Assembly: GCA_016873655.1 (NCBI GenBank)
Contig: VGWI01000006.1
Coordinates: 1-60,471, forward strand
DNA: 60,471 nt
From: Lentisphaerota bacterium
GTDB taxonomy: Bacteria > Verrucomicrobiota > Kiritimatiellia > UBA8416 > VGWI01
Direction of reading: 5' to 3'
Shown: positions 1-9,375 of the stretch, one piece after another
Numbering within the stretch: position 1 is the stretch's first letter
Layout of the letters: each line of letters starts with the position of its first letter
The notes under the pieces: model-generated
The model's input: the letters and a program-made list of their open reading frames with translations, nothing else
Databases searched by the model: none
Told to the model about the DNA's origin: nothing
Program-made: the position numbers and the translations under genes

Positions 1-446
1 ATCATGTGGAAGATGCCGCGGTGGCCGGCGGAGATCAGCGTGAACCCGTAGCCGGAAAACGTGAACGCCAGCGCCGGCAGGAACGCCGCCGTTCCGCGGT
101 ACCCCCGCCCGCGCAGGAAATACAACACCGCCAGGAAGAGCGCCAGTGTATCCACCATGAACATGGCCGGATTCCAGATGTTCGGAGGAAGGCCTATGGC
201 CAGCAGCGACTGGGGCAGGAACGGCGCGCCGCCGCCCCCGATCCCCGCCAGATCCCACGCCCACGCCCCCCAGAGGGAGAGCAGGTTCTGCGCCTGGAAA
301 TCGCGCGGGTATACCGCCGCGTTGTCGCCCGACGCCAGGGTCCCGCCTGAAAACAGCGGACCGCTGAAGACCCAGAGGAGAACGGCTGTGACGACCGCGG
401 CATGGAACCATGCCGTACCAGTAATACGCCGCAGGAGTGGTTTCAT
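1..446 (-). CDS. Polytopic membrane protein, probable glycosyltransferase/YfhO-like, 5' portion only (runs off left edge)
   Basis: Reading the minus strand from ATG at 446 gives an open frame to the window edge: MKPLLRRITGTAWFHAAVVTAVLLWVFSGPLFSGGTLASGDNAAVYPRDFQAQNLLSLWGAWAWDL... with hydrophobic segments. It is not in the ORF track because it has no stop in the window. Confidence 0.6.
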   Translation of the reverse strand, partial: MKPLLRRITGTAWFHAAVVTAVLLWVFSGPLFSGGTLASGDNAAVYPRDFQAQNLLSLWGAWAWDLAGIGGGGAPFLPQSLLAIGLPPNIWNPAMFMVDTLALFLAVLYFLRGRGYRGTAAFLPALAFTFSGYGFTLISAGHRGIFHM

Positions 447-488
447 TGGCCTGACCTTATCCCTGTGGCCGCGGGAAATGCAAGAAGG

Positions 489-2270
489 TCAGCGGCCATC
501 AGGCGCTTCCCCGCCCGGCACAAGTATCTCGAAACCCTCGTTGCTCCACGCAACACGGTAGGCGTGGCGGAGCAGAAACGCGTCCATGTACTTGCGGCCC
601 TCAATGTGCCGCATCCGCTGCGACCTCTCCACCGCCGCGGACCCGGCCGGCCACATTGTGCTGCACGGATCGCCATTCGCGCGTACCACCACCGGCAGCG
701 GCAACCCGTCCAGTTCCGCCTGCTCAAGAGCCCGGCCAAGTACCTCTGGCCTTTTCACCAGCGGCCACGGCCCCCGCGCATAGGGGCGGGTGCGGGTGAT
801 GAAATGGAGCAGCGGCACATGCTCAAACGCGATCATGTACTCATTCGGCTGCACACGCGAATCCAGTTCCGCAAGCAACTCATTCAGGACCCGCGCTCTT
901 TCCGGTGTTGTGCGTATTCCCCGCAGCATCGGATGGTTCACCGCGGCAGTCAGCCGGAACCTGTTGGGGCAGTCCCTGTAGACACCGACAAACGCGTTGT
1001 AGACGGCGCAAACAACCAGAACGGAGATCCCCAGCGCGACGGCGAATGACGCACCACGCGGATCCATGCGCCGAAGCAGGCGCGGCGCAGGCGCCTGTCT
1101 AGCGGCAAGGAAGACAATCGGCGTGGCCAGCCAGACCGCAAACACGGCGTTGTTCATGCCGTTCCCGCTGCCCAGCGGCACCAGAAAGACCTGCAGGGCG
1201 GCAAGAAACGCGGCCAGCCGCAGCTCCGGCGGCGCCCCGCAACAACCTGCGGCCACCCCGCCCGCCGCGACGTAGCAGATTCCCGCCCACGTATAGGTAA
1301 TCACCGAAAACCCGTATATGAACGGGAAGGCGGCAAAAAACGCCAGGCACCCCGCCGACACGAATGCAAACATCACGCGCCGCGCATGAACCCCTGCCGC
1401 GGCAGCCGCACGCGAGAGCAGCGTCACCGCCACAACGACAACTCCCGCCAGGCCAAGAGCCATCGCATGGTCAGTGACAAGGCGCAGAGCCATGAAGCCG
1501 GGCACATAGAATTTGTCGTAGTGAGCAGTCGGGCTCGGCCCCATTTCGTTGACAATGCTGGCCCACACAACAGGGCCGTGTCCGCACAGGAGTATCGCGG
1601 CAACAACCGATCCCAGCCCGGCAACCCAACCTGCCGCAAAACGGACCGTTTGCGGCAGCGCGTCACGCAGCCTCCCGCCGCAGAGCAGCGCGTGGAAGGG
1701 TATTCCGAGCGCCAGCGCGGCCCCGACGGCGTTGGGTAGCCTGAGGAACACGCTCGCGCCAATGAGGAAGCCCGCCACATACATCAGGAGTCTGGAGCCC
1801 GCCGGAACGCCCCTGACCAACGCAAGCGCGCTGAGAAGGAAGAACAACGACGTAAGCGCGTTGTAGCTGAGGAAATGCGACCCGCCGCGCAGTATCAACA
1901 CCATGGTCAGCAGCAAGCCAGGCAGCAGAATACGCTGCGGCACATGCCGCCTGAGAGCAGCGTTGGCAGCCACGGCGCACAGACCGTAGCCGACAACAGA
2001 CCCGAGACGCGCTCCGACAAGCCCGAAACTTTCCGTCAGCGTGAGCCAGACCGCGTTGATGAGGTTTGCAAGCCACATGAGGGACCGGAACTCCACGCTC
2101 ACGGGATCGCTGAAGAACTGCTGATGCATGGAAAGCAGGACGCCCGTGTCAGTGAAATCTATCCCCTGCCATGCAAAGAGGGCGGGATACCCGAGTATCA
2201 GCACCCACATGGCGAACGCAAAGCGCCTGTCCATGGCCGCCGCGGATCCATCGCTCGTTCCCGCGCTCAC
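489..2270 (-). CDS. Polytopic membrane protein, GT39/oligosaccharyl-like (uncharacterised)
   Basis: 593 aa with many hydrophobic helices; same strand and 42 bp upstream of the truncated membrane gene; located in the glycan locus. Confidence 0.7.
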   Translation of the reverse strand: MSAGTSDGSAAAMDRRFAFAMWVLILGYPALFAWQGIDFTDTGVLLSMHQQFFSDPVSVEFRSLMWLANLINAVWLTLTESFGLVGARLGSVVGYGLCAVAANAALRRHVPQRILLPGLLLTMVLILRGGSHFLSYNALTSLFFLLSALALVRGVPAGSRLLMYVAGFLIGASVFLRLPNAVGAALALGIPFHALLCGGRLRDALPQTVRFAAGWVAGLGSVVAAILLCGHGPVVWASIVNEMGPSPTAHYDKFYVPGFMALRLVTDHAMALGLAGVVVVAVTLLSRAAAAAGVHARRVMFAFVSAGCLAFFAAFPFIYGFSVITYTWAGICYVAAGGVAAGCCGAPPELRLAAFLAALQVFLVPLGSGNGMNNAVFAVWLATPIVFLAARQAPAPRLLRRMDPRGASFAVALGISVLVVCAVYNAFVGVYRDCPNRFRLTAAVNHPMLRGIRTTPERARVLNELLAELDSRVQPNEYMIAFEHVPLLHFITRTRPYARGPWPLVKRPEVLGRALEQAELDGLPLPVVVRANGDPCSTMWPAGSAAVERSQRMRHIEGRKYMDAFLLRHAYRVAWSNEGFEILVPGGEAPDGR

Positions 2271-3847
2271 CGGTCCGCCGCCCTTCGAGCGTCATGCGCA
2301 ACCCGTGGCCTTGATACCGGGACGTCCCTCAAGTTGTCGGACTTGAAATCATGGGAAGGCCACTCCTCACGGAATGCGTATTCAGATGAGGTCCGCGTGC
2401 GCGCCGAGGAAGAGACCATGGCTGCGAACCCGCGCATGTCTTCCGCGAATTCCCCCGTCCTTATCCCCCGCACCAGACGACGCCACAGGAAGGCGGGGTT
2501 CATATAGAAAGCCCTCTTGTAGAAGAGGTCGTAATGACGCTCTATCGCTTCCCACGAAAGAGTCGGATGATCACAAATGGGCCGCGTGTTGTACACGTCG
2601 TACAGATCCCAGTCATACGACTTTATGCGGCCGAGACGACGGAAGTCGGAAAACATCTTCGAGCCCGGAAGCGGCACCGTGACACCGCACCTCATCATGT
2701 CAAGCGGCAGACTCCGGGCATATTCGATCGTGTCCTTCATGGATGCCTCCGTGTCGCCGGAAAGACCAACCATGAACATCCCGAACGTGTCGAGCCCGGC
2801 CGCGCGCGCCATCCTCACCGCTTCCCTGCCCTGCTCAAGTGTTGCCTTACCGCCCTTGCCGAACCCTTTCAATACCTCGTCATTGCCCGATTCGAATCCG
2901 AAATGAACCCGGTAACAGCCGGCGCGGCGCATGCTCCTGAACAGTGACGGACGCGCGCTGTCAACCCTGATCCCGTTCGAGCATGTCCACGCCATGCGGA
3001 TGCCGCGGCTCGATATCGCATCGCACACCGATTCCGCCCAGTCGTTGTGCGAAGTGAAGATATCGTCCGCAAGAAGCGCTTCGCGGAAACCCAAACGGTA
3101 CAGGGCCTCCATCTCCTGCGCACAGCGTTCCGGCGATTTCCGCCGCAGGCCGAACCCCACGGTGTTCTTGCTTCCGCAGAAATCGCACTTGAAGACACAC
3201 CCGCGCGAGAACTCGATCATCGAAGCAGGCGGGTGCTTCACAAGCAACCGGCTGCACCTGGACTTGTATTCATCCGCGTTGTACAGGTCCCAGGCCGGCA
3301 TCGGCAAATCGTCAAGATGCCCCACAAGCGGCCGCGGGGGGTTCATCACCGTCGCGTCCCCGTCGCGACGGCACACGCCGGCGATGCCCTTGAGATCCGC
3401 CCCCGAGGCCACCTCGGCGAAGGTTTCGTCGCCCTCGCCGTAGACAACGCAGTCGAGCATGGACTCGCAGAGCGTTTCCTCGGGCAAGGCGGAAGGATGC
3501 GGCCCGCCGCCAACCAGCAGGATCCCGCGGGAGATGCCCTTGATGAGACACGACATGTCGCGCAACTGGTTCATGAGCGGCGTGGCCGCCGTGATCCCCA
3601 CCACATCCGGCTTCCATCCGACAACATGCCGGCGGACCTCGTCAGCCCGGTAGTCGCGGTAGGACAAGTCCAGGATCCGGACCTCGTTCCCGGCCCTGCG
3701 CGCCGTCGCGGCAACGGCGGCGAGCCCAAGGGTCGGGAACACCGGGACAACCGCACCCGCGCGGGTTGCGTGGTAGACGCGGGAATAGGACGGATTGACA
3801 AGCAGTACCCTGGCCACGCAGACCCCTGTTCCATGGAACGGTTGCAC
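2267..3847 (-). CDS. B12-binding domain radical SAM protein
   Basis: N-terminal VLLVNPSYSR...FPTLGLAAVAATARRAG...VGGGPHPSALPEE; radical SAM motif CVFKCDFC; later FGFESGNDEVLKGFGKG. Exact start uncertain (GTG near 3817-3823 possible). Confidence 0.9.
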   Translation of the reverse strand: MQPFHGTGVCVARVLLVNPSYSRVYHATRAGAVVPVFPTLGLAAVAATARRAGNEVRILDLSYRDYRADEVRRHVVGWKPDVVGITAATPLMNQLRDMSCLIKGISRGILLVGGGPHPSALPEETLCESMLDCVVYGEGDETFAEVASGADLKGIAGVCRRDGDATVMNPPRPLVGHLDDLPMPAWDLYNADEYKSRCSRLLVKHPPASMIEFSRGCVFKCDFCGSKNTVGFGLRRKSPERCAQEMEALYRLGFREALLADDIFTSHNDWAESVCDAISSRGIRMAWTCSNGIRVDSARPSLFRSMRRAGCYRVHFGFESGNDEVLKGFGKGGKATLEQGREAVRMARAAGLDTFGMFMVGLSGDTEASMKDTIEYARSLPLDMMRCGVTVPLPGSKMFSDFRRLGRIKSYDWDLYDVYNTRPICDHPTLSWEAIERHYDLFYKRAFYMNPAFLWRRLVRGIRTGEFAEDMRGFAAMVSSSARTRTSSEYAFREEWPSHDFKSDNLRDVPVSRPRVAHDARRAADR

Positions 3848-4019
3848 ACGCGTCCTGCCGTCAGGACGCTGTGAGAGCGTAACCTCTATTGCCGAGACCG
3901 GTCAAGAATCAGGCCGCTTCAACCATAACTGCTCACCCGCGCCGCTCGTTGTTGCGATTTGACTGTCATCTGCGGATGTGCGACTTTGCGGCGTTTGTCG
4001 CTACCTTGTGCGAGGCGCC

Positions 4020-5432
4020 ATGAGCAGGAACATCCTCTTCGTCATTCCGGACGAGAGAGAAGTGTACAGACACGTAAGTGTCAAAGTCGGAGCCTTCCAT
4101 CTGCCGTCTCTCGCCTTTGCCATCCTCGGGGCAATAGCCAGAGATCATGGCTGGAGAGCTTCCATTCTCGATCTTTCGATCGAGAAGGACGGAGTCAAGG
4201 CAATGGAAGCCGCTCTCCGTGATTCTGAACCAGAATATGTTGGCATCACCTGCACCAGCGCGTCCTACCATCAGTGCCTCAGCATCGCAGCCCACGTCAG
4301 GCGCATGCTGCCTTCTGCCGTAGTTCTGGCCGGCGGAACCCACGTAAGCTCGCTGCCTGAAGACTCCCTGGCCTCCGGCTTGCTGGACTATGTCTTCGTC
4401 GGCGAAGCGGATGTTTCCTTTGCGAAGTTTCTCGACGGCGTCCCTCCCGAGACAATCGAGGGCATCGCCTTCCGTGACCCAGGCGGCAATGTAAGGATAC
4501 AGCCGCATTCAGCCTTCCTGACCGATTGGGCACAGTCACCGATTCCAGACTACAGTCTCTACGATTTGGGCCGTTACCACATCTCACGCATTCAGGCGCG
4601 AAGGAATCCTGTTGTGTGGATAGAGACAAGCCGCGGATGTCCTTACGATTGCCAGATCTGCAACAAGGTAGTTCACGGACGCACCTTCCGGCCCAAGGAT
4701 GTGGCCCGTGTTATTGAAGAAGTGTCCTGCCTGGCGAGTAGTGGCGTTCGCGAGTTCCACATCGCGGATGATGGGTTCACCACGGACATGAACCGTGCTG
4801 AAGCCATCTGCGACGAGATCATCTCCGCCGGGATGGATGTTTCATGGTCATGCCTGAACGGGATCAGGGTCGACAGAGTCTCGGAAAACCTTCTGACCAA
4901 GATGCGCAGGGCCGGGTGCTACCGTGTATCCATGGGAATCGAAAGCGGAAGTCAGAAAGTCCTCGACTCCTTGGGAAAAGGAACAACTCCAGACCAGATA
5001 AGGTCGGCAGTCAGGTGGGCGAAGAGAGCGGGCCTTGAGACTTTCGGGTTCTTTATGTTCGGGAATCCGGGCGAGACGGAAGACACCATGAAGGAGACCA
5101 TTGACTTTGCCTGTACACTTCCTCTGGATCTGGCAAAGGCGAGCATAGTCATGCCATTCCCGGGCTCTCCCTTGCATGACCGCTACTCCGCCATGGGGTT
5201 GATACTCCCTCAAAAGAACAACTACCGTGATTACAACGTCTACGGTTCTGCCGGCAGCGTATACCGACACCCCAGCCTGCCGTGGGAGCTGGTTGAGAAA
5301 TACCAGAAGGCTTTCTATCGTGCCGTCTATCTGCGGCCCGGCTACATGGCAAGGCGTCTCGCTCACTCGGTTCGAACTGGCTCTCTCTTCGCCGATATCA
5401 TCGCAGCCGCCGGAATGAAATGGTTCGGCTGA
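4020..5432 (+). CDS. B12-binding domain radical SAM protein
   Basis: MSRNILFVIPDE...FHLPSLAFAILGAIARDHG...LAGGTHVSSLPEDS; radical SAM motif CPYDCQIC; MGIESGSQKVLDSLGKG. Start moved from ORF start 3978 to ATG 4020. Confidence 0.9.
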   Translation: MSRNILFVIPDEREVYRHVSVKVGAFHLPSLAFAILGAIARDHGWRASILDLSIEKDGVKAMEAALRDSEPEYVGITCTSASYHQCLSIAAHVRRMLPSAVVLAGGTHVSSLPEDSLASGLLDYVFVGEADVSFAKFLDGVPPETIEGIAFRDPGGNVRIQPHSAFLTDWAQSPIPDYSLYDLGRYHISRIQARRNPVVWIETSRGCPYDCQICNKVVHGRTFRPKDVARVIEEVSCLASSGVREFHIADDGFTTDMNRAEAICDEIISAGMDVSWSCLNGIRVDRVSENLLTKMRRAGCYRVSMGIESGSQKVLDSLGKGTTPDQIRSAVRWAKRAGLETFGFFMFGNPGETEDTMKETIDFACTLPLDLAKASIVMPFPGSPLHDRYSAMGLILPQKNNYRDYNVYGSAGSVYRHPSLPWELVEKYQKAFYRAVYLRPGYMARRLAHSVRTGSLFADIIAAAGMKWFG

Positions 5433-6742
5433 GCTCTCGACAACTGAAAATGTTCACTGCGTCAACAAAACTATCTATCTTGAAAGCTGTGCTGACGAAA
5501 CGCAGCCCGTACTACATCCAGTTCTACATCACCGGCCGGTGCCCGTTCCGCTGCAGGATGTGCAACATCGTCGAGACAAACTCGGCATTGCGGGAGGCAT
5601 CACTCGACGATATGCGGGCGATCGCCTCGAACATCCGCCGGATCGGTGGCGGCATAGTGCTCCTCACCGGCGGCGAACCGTTTGTCCGCCAGAATTTGCC
5701 GGACATCGTCCGGGCGTTCCTTGCCGAAGGGCTCGATGTGAGGCTGCAGACAGCCGGCATCGCCACGGATGAACAGCTACAGGCCGTTTACGACGCCGGC
5801 GCGCGGGACATCAACGTGTCGCTGGACTCGCTGGACGAGGCAAGGCAGGACTACATAAACGCAGTTCCCGGCTCCTGGCACAGGGCAATTGACTGCCTTG
5901 AAAGGATTTCAGCCATATTCGGGAGGAAGTCAGCCATAACCAGCCTCGGCTGCGTCCTGTCCAGTTTCAACTTCCGCGAGATACCTTCGATCCTGGAATT
6001 CGCCACGGCGATCGGTTGGCACCTCTCGCTCGTTCCCGTCCACATAGCCCCGGCCGGCAAACGGCTCGGGTTCCGCAGTTTCGACGGGGATTTCCTGTTC
6101 AGTAAGGAGGAACTCCCGGAGCTGGAACAGGTGATGGGAAAGCTCGTAAGGATGAAGAAGGCCGGGGCGCTGTTGTTCGATTCAGAACGTTACCTGAAAA
6201 GCGCCTTCAGTTTCCTTGCCGGAAACCCGCCGACATGGCGCCACAAGGGAGTATGCGACGCGCCGGACCTCTACTTCGCTGTCAGGCCGAATGGCGACAT
6301 GTCGGTCTGTTGCGATCATATGCTCGATCCGGGCCCGCCATCATTGCTGTCGCCTGCATTTGCCGCGGACTTCCGTTCGGGCAGAATACGCGCGCGATGC
6401 AAACCCGTCACGACACGCTGCAAAGGCTGCCATTACGGGTCATACCCGGAAGTCACCCTGTCCGTCCGCGATCCGAGAGCCTTCGCAGAGAGAGTCAGGC
6501 TCGCTCTCTCGCCCGGACGGAGCCGGATTCGTATGCCCGCCGGACATGGCGACTTCTTCCGCATCGCGGGGGAAACCCGCGCCCGCTCGCCGGGTGTCTA
6601 CGGTCCGTCCGCGACAGACCGTCATTCGGAACGAGTCAGACAATGGTCCGACCCGGCGGCAAGACGCGCGATCCAGGAGGCGGACGCCGAACGAAGGCGA
6701 GTGGAAGGACGGCTCAGGGCTGCGCAGGATCGGTCCGCCTAA
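5420..6742 (+). CDS. Radical SAM protein with C-terminal Cys-rich (SPASM/Twitch-like) region
   Basis: CPFRCRMCN motif; LLTGGEPFVRQNL; C-terminal SVCCDHM...CKPVTTRCKGCHYGSYPE. Overlaps the previous gene by 13 bp, or starts at ATG 5450. Confidence 0.85.
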   Translation: MVRLSSRQLKMFTASTKLSILKAVLTKRSPYYIQFYITGRCPFRCRMCNIVETNSALREASLDDMRAIASNIRRIGGGIVLLTGGEPFVRQNLPDIVRAFLAEGLDVRLQTAGIATDEQLQAVYDAGARDINVSLDSLDEARQDYINAVPGSWHRAIDCLERISAIFGRKSAITSLGCVLSSFNFREIPSILEFATAIGWHLSLVPVHIAPAGKRLGFRSFDGDFLFSKEELPELEQVMGKLVRMKKAGALLFDSERYLKSAFSFLAGNPPTWRHKGVCDAPDLYFAVRPNGDMSVCCDHMLDPGPPSLLSPAFAADFRSGRIRARCKPVTTRCKGCHYGSYPEVTLSVRDPRAFAERVRLALSPGRSRIRMPAGHGDFFRIAGETRARSPGVYGPSATDRHSERVRQWSDPAARRAIQEADAERRRVEGRLRAAQDRSA

Positions 6743-8445
6743 CGCATGTTCCGCATCAGCTCGCGCCACAGCAAAGCGCGAGGTCTCCCCGGCAGAACAG
6801 CGGTGACGGCGATCAGCAATCGGGATCTCCAACCGATCACGATATCCATGCTCCCCTTGTCCCAGGCGTCCAGAGCCGCGCGCGCAACTGCGTCGGGCGA
6901 CATCAACCCCTTGCCGTCATTGAGAACCCGAACACCCGCCGCGCGCTGGAAACCTGTAAAGGTGCCGGAAGGGCTGACGCAAGTAACCGTCACTCCTGTT
7001 CCGCGCGTCTCCGCCCACAGCGAGCGCGAGAAACTGAGCACGCCGGCCTTGCTTGCTCCGTAAACCGACATGCCGGGCAGCGGCACGGAGGCAATGCTGG
7101 ACGCGATGTTGAGTATGCGGCCCGATCCGTGGCGCAGCATGTCGGGAAGAAACAACCTGGTCAGCGCAACAGTTGCGAGGAGATTGACGCGGAGTATCTC
7201 CTCTGCCCTGTCCGGCGGATGTTTCACCAACCCTCCGCGAAATCCCAGGCCGGCGTTGTTGACGAGCCCGAACACGGGCTCGCCTTGATCCCTGACCCAT
7301 TCGAATACCCGGCGCGAAGCGCCTGGGTCAGAAAGGTCGGCGTGGAACGCTTTCCCGCCCGTTTCGGCAGCCAGGCGCGCAAGCCCGGCTGCATCGCGGT
7401 CCACGAGATAGAGCTTTCCGCCTCGCAAGGCGAGTTGGAGCGCCATCGCCCTGCCTATCCCCCCCGCCGCGCCGGTAATCAGAACGCGGCCGTCGCGGAA
7501 CCCCTGGAACCAGGCCACGGTCTCCCGCAGCCCGTCTTCGAAACGAACGCGCGGCTCGTAGCCAAGCGCACGCAGTTCGTCGCCGGTGCATACAAGCACA
7601 TCGCCGGCAAGGCATCTTGCCGTGAACGGGATCACGCCGCGCACGGCGTGGAGCAGCCGGAACATGGGCCGGGCAGGGAAGACCATGCCTCGATTCCCCT
7701 TCCCCAGCGCCGCGCGAATCAGTCCGAACATCTCGCCGAATGAACGCGGCTCCCCGTCGCTTGCGAACACAGTGACACGCCGCTCGCCCCGCCGGACCAG
7801 GTGCGCCAGAAAGCCCGCCATGTCCTCAACATGGATAACCGAAACCCGCCCTGCGAAACCGATTCGCGTGATGACGCCGCCGTTCAGCGCATCAAGTATG
7901 AAAGCCGCCATGTGCGAACCCGGCCTCATTCCCGGGCCGTAAACCCACGACGGACGGACTATGACCCACGGCAGCCCGGACGCGGCCACGAGCCGTTCAC
8001 ATTCCAGTTTGGAGCGGCCATAGGCCGATTGTGGATGACATGGGGACGCGCCGGTCAATGGGTTTCTGCACGGGTCCCACGGCGCCCTGTCAACCGCGCC
8101 GATCGTGCTGGTGAACACAAACAGCTTGAGGATCTTCGACTCACTCGCGACACGCATCAACCCGCGCGTTGCCTCAACATTGTTGCGCCCGTAATCGAGT
8201 CGCTTGCCGAAAACCGCCAACGCCCCCAGATGGAAAACCGTTTCCGCGGCCAGCAGTTCCTCGCGGTAGGCATCGGTGTCCAACAGGTCGCCCTGCACCA
8301 CGTTGAAACCACGCGCTCTCAGCTCCGCAGCAGCGGACGGGTCTCTCACGAGACACGTCACGGACCCGGCGCCGTACTCGCCGGCGAGTTTCCGGCACAG
8401 CGCAGATCCGATGAACCCGCCGGCGCCGGTAACGAACACTCTCAT
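6739..8445 (-). CDS. Fusion of extended SDR (NAD-dependent epimerase/dehydratase-like) and classical SDR
   Basis: MRVFVTGAGGFIGSALCRKL...SAYGRSKLECER (first Rossmann/YxxxK) then GRVLITGAAGGIGRAMALQL...NNAGLG...YGASKAGV (second SDR). ATG at 8445 fits the first domain start. Confidence 0.85.
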   Translation of the reverse strand: MRVFVTGAGGFIGSALCRKLAGEYGAGSVTCLVRDPSAAAELRARGFNVVQGDLLDTDAYREELLAAETVFHLGALAVFGKRLDYGRNNVEATRGLMRVASESKILKLFVFTSTIGAVDRAPWDPCRNPLTGASPCHPQSAYGRSKLECERLVAASGLPWVIVRPSWVYGPGMRPGSHMAAFILDALNGGVITRIGFAGRVSVIHVEDMAGFLAHLVRRGERRVTVFASDGEPRSFGEMFGLIRAALGKGNRGMVFPARPMFRLLHAVRGVIPFTARCLAGDVLVCTGDELRALGYEPRVRFEDGLRETVAWFQGFRDGRVLITGAAGGIGRAMALQLALRGGKLYLVDRDAAGLARLAAETGGKAFHADLSDPGASRRVFEWVRDQGEPVFGLVNNAGLGFRGGLVKHPPDRAEEILRVNLLATVALTRLFLPDMLRHGSGRILNIASSIASVPLPGMSVYGASKAGVLSFSRSLWAETRGTGVTVTCVSPSGTFTGFQRAAGVRVLNDGKGLMSPDAVARAALDAWDKGSMDIVIGWRSRLLIAVTAVLPGRPRALLWRELMRNMR

Positions 8446-8449
8446 GAGC

Positions 8450-9298
8450 TCAGACCTCCTGCCGCACCCCCCGCCCCGCGCGCAACGGCCGCCTGGCAAC
8501 AACAACGGTGTTCCAGCACATGAAACGCAGGGGCGGGATCAAACCAAGGAAGATGCGGTCAAGAAACCCCGCCACGGCAACACCGCACCTGTGCCTGTGA
8601 CCGTCCTTCAGAACCTTCTTCCAGTAACGCTCCTTTGAAGGATGCGCGCGTTCGACGAGGTAGAACCAGAGAAAGAGGTACAGCGCGAAAAACCACACTT
8701 CGCGATGGCGGATATACCCGAAATGCCGCCTGAACAGTTTCAGGTCACGCAGCCGGACCGGCCGCTCGTCAGGGCTGCGCATCGTTCCGGCAAGACGCCT
8801 GTAAACCTCGATCACCGGGTTGTAGGCGAGGGGCTCTATGAAGAACGCCATCCCGTCGTCGGCCATCACACGCGCCACCTCGGGAAGGGCAAGCGCCTTG
8901 TCGGCGTGATGGAGTATGCCGTTCCCGTAGACCAGGTCGAACGATGCGTCGGGGAAAGGCAGCTTCTCCGCCGGAGCGCGCAGGAATTCAACGCTCACGC
9001 CGCGAGCCTCGGCAAGACGCCGCCCGAGCGCCAGCATCCCTTCGCTTATGTCGGTTCCGCACACGCGCGCTCCGCGCGTCGCGAAATAGACGGCCGCCTC
9101 GCCGGCTCCGCAGCCGAGGTCGAGAATCCGTTTCCCGTCAAGGTTTCCGGCCTCCTTGAGACATATGCTGTTCTCGAAGGCGGTGTTGGCGGTGAAAGGT
9201 TCTTCCACGAGGAGGTCCGACAGCTCAAGCCGGCCTGCGGCGTTATCGTGGTAACGCTCCTCTCGCTCAAGCGCCGACGACCCGTTGGCAGATGTCAT
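8450..9298 (-). CDS. Class I SAM-dependent methyltransferase
   Basis: ILDLGCGAGEAAVYFATRGARVCGTDISEGML...FDLVYGNGILHHADKALALPEVARVM. Confidence 0.85.
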   Translation of the reverse strand: MTSANGSSALEREERYHDNAAGRLELSDLLVEEPFTANTAFENSICLKEAGNLDGKRILDLGCGAGEAAVYFATRGARVCGTDISEGMLALGRRLAEARGVSVEFLRAPAEKLPFPDASFDLVYGNGILHHADKALALPEVARVMADDGMAFFIEPLAYNPVIEVYRRLAGTMRSPDERPVRLRDLKLFRRHFGYIRHREVWFFALYLFLWFYLVERAHPSKERYWKKVLKDGHRHRCGVAVAGFLDRIFLGLIPPLRFMCWNTVVVARRPLRAGRGVRQEV

Positions 9299-9375
9299 AT
9301 CCGGATTCCCCGCCCGACCGATTGAGGCCGAAGCGTCCCATATTTCATGGACTGCGTCAAACCGCGGCGGCTACG

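Noticed and set aside
6235-7743. 502-aa plus-strand ORF
   Set aside because: Overlaps the rSAM gene 3' end in another frame and is antisense to the SDR fusion; no domain motifs.
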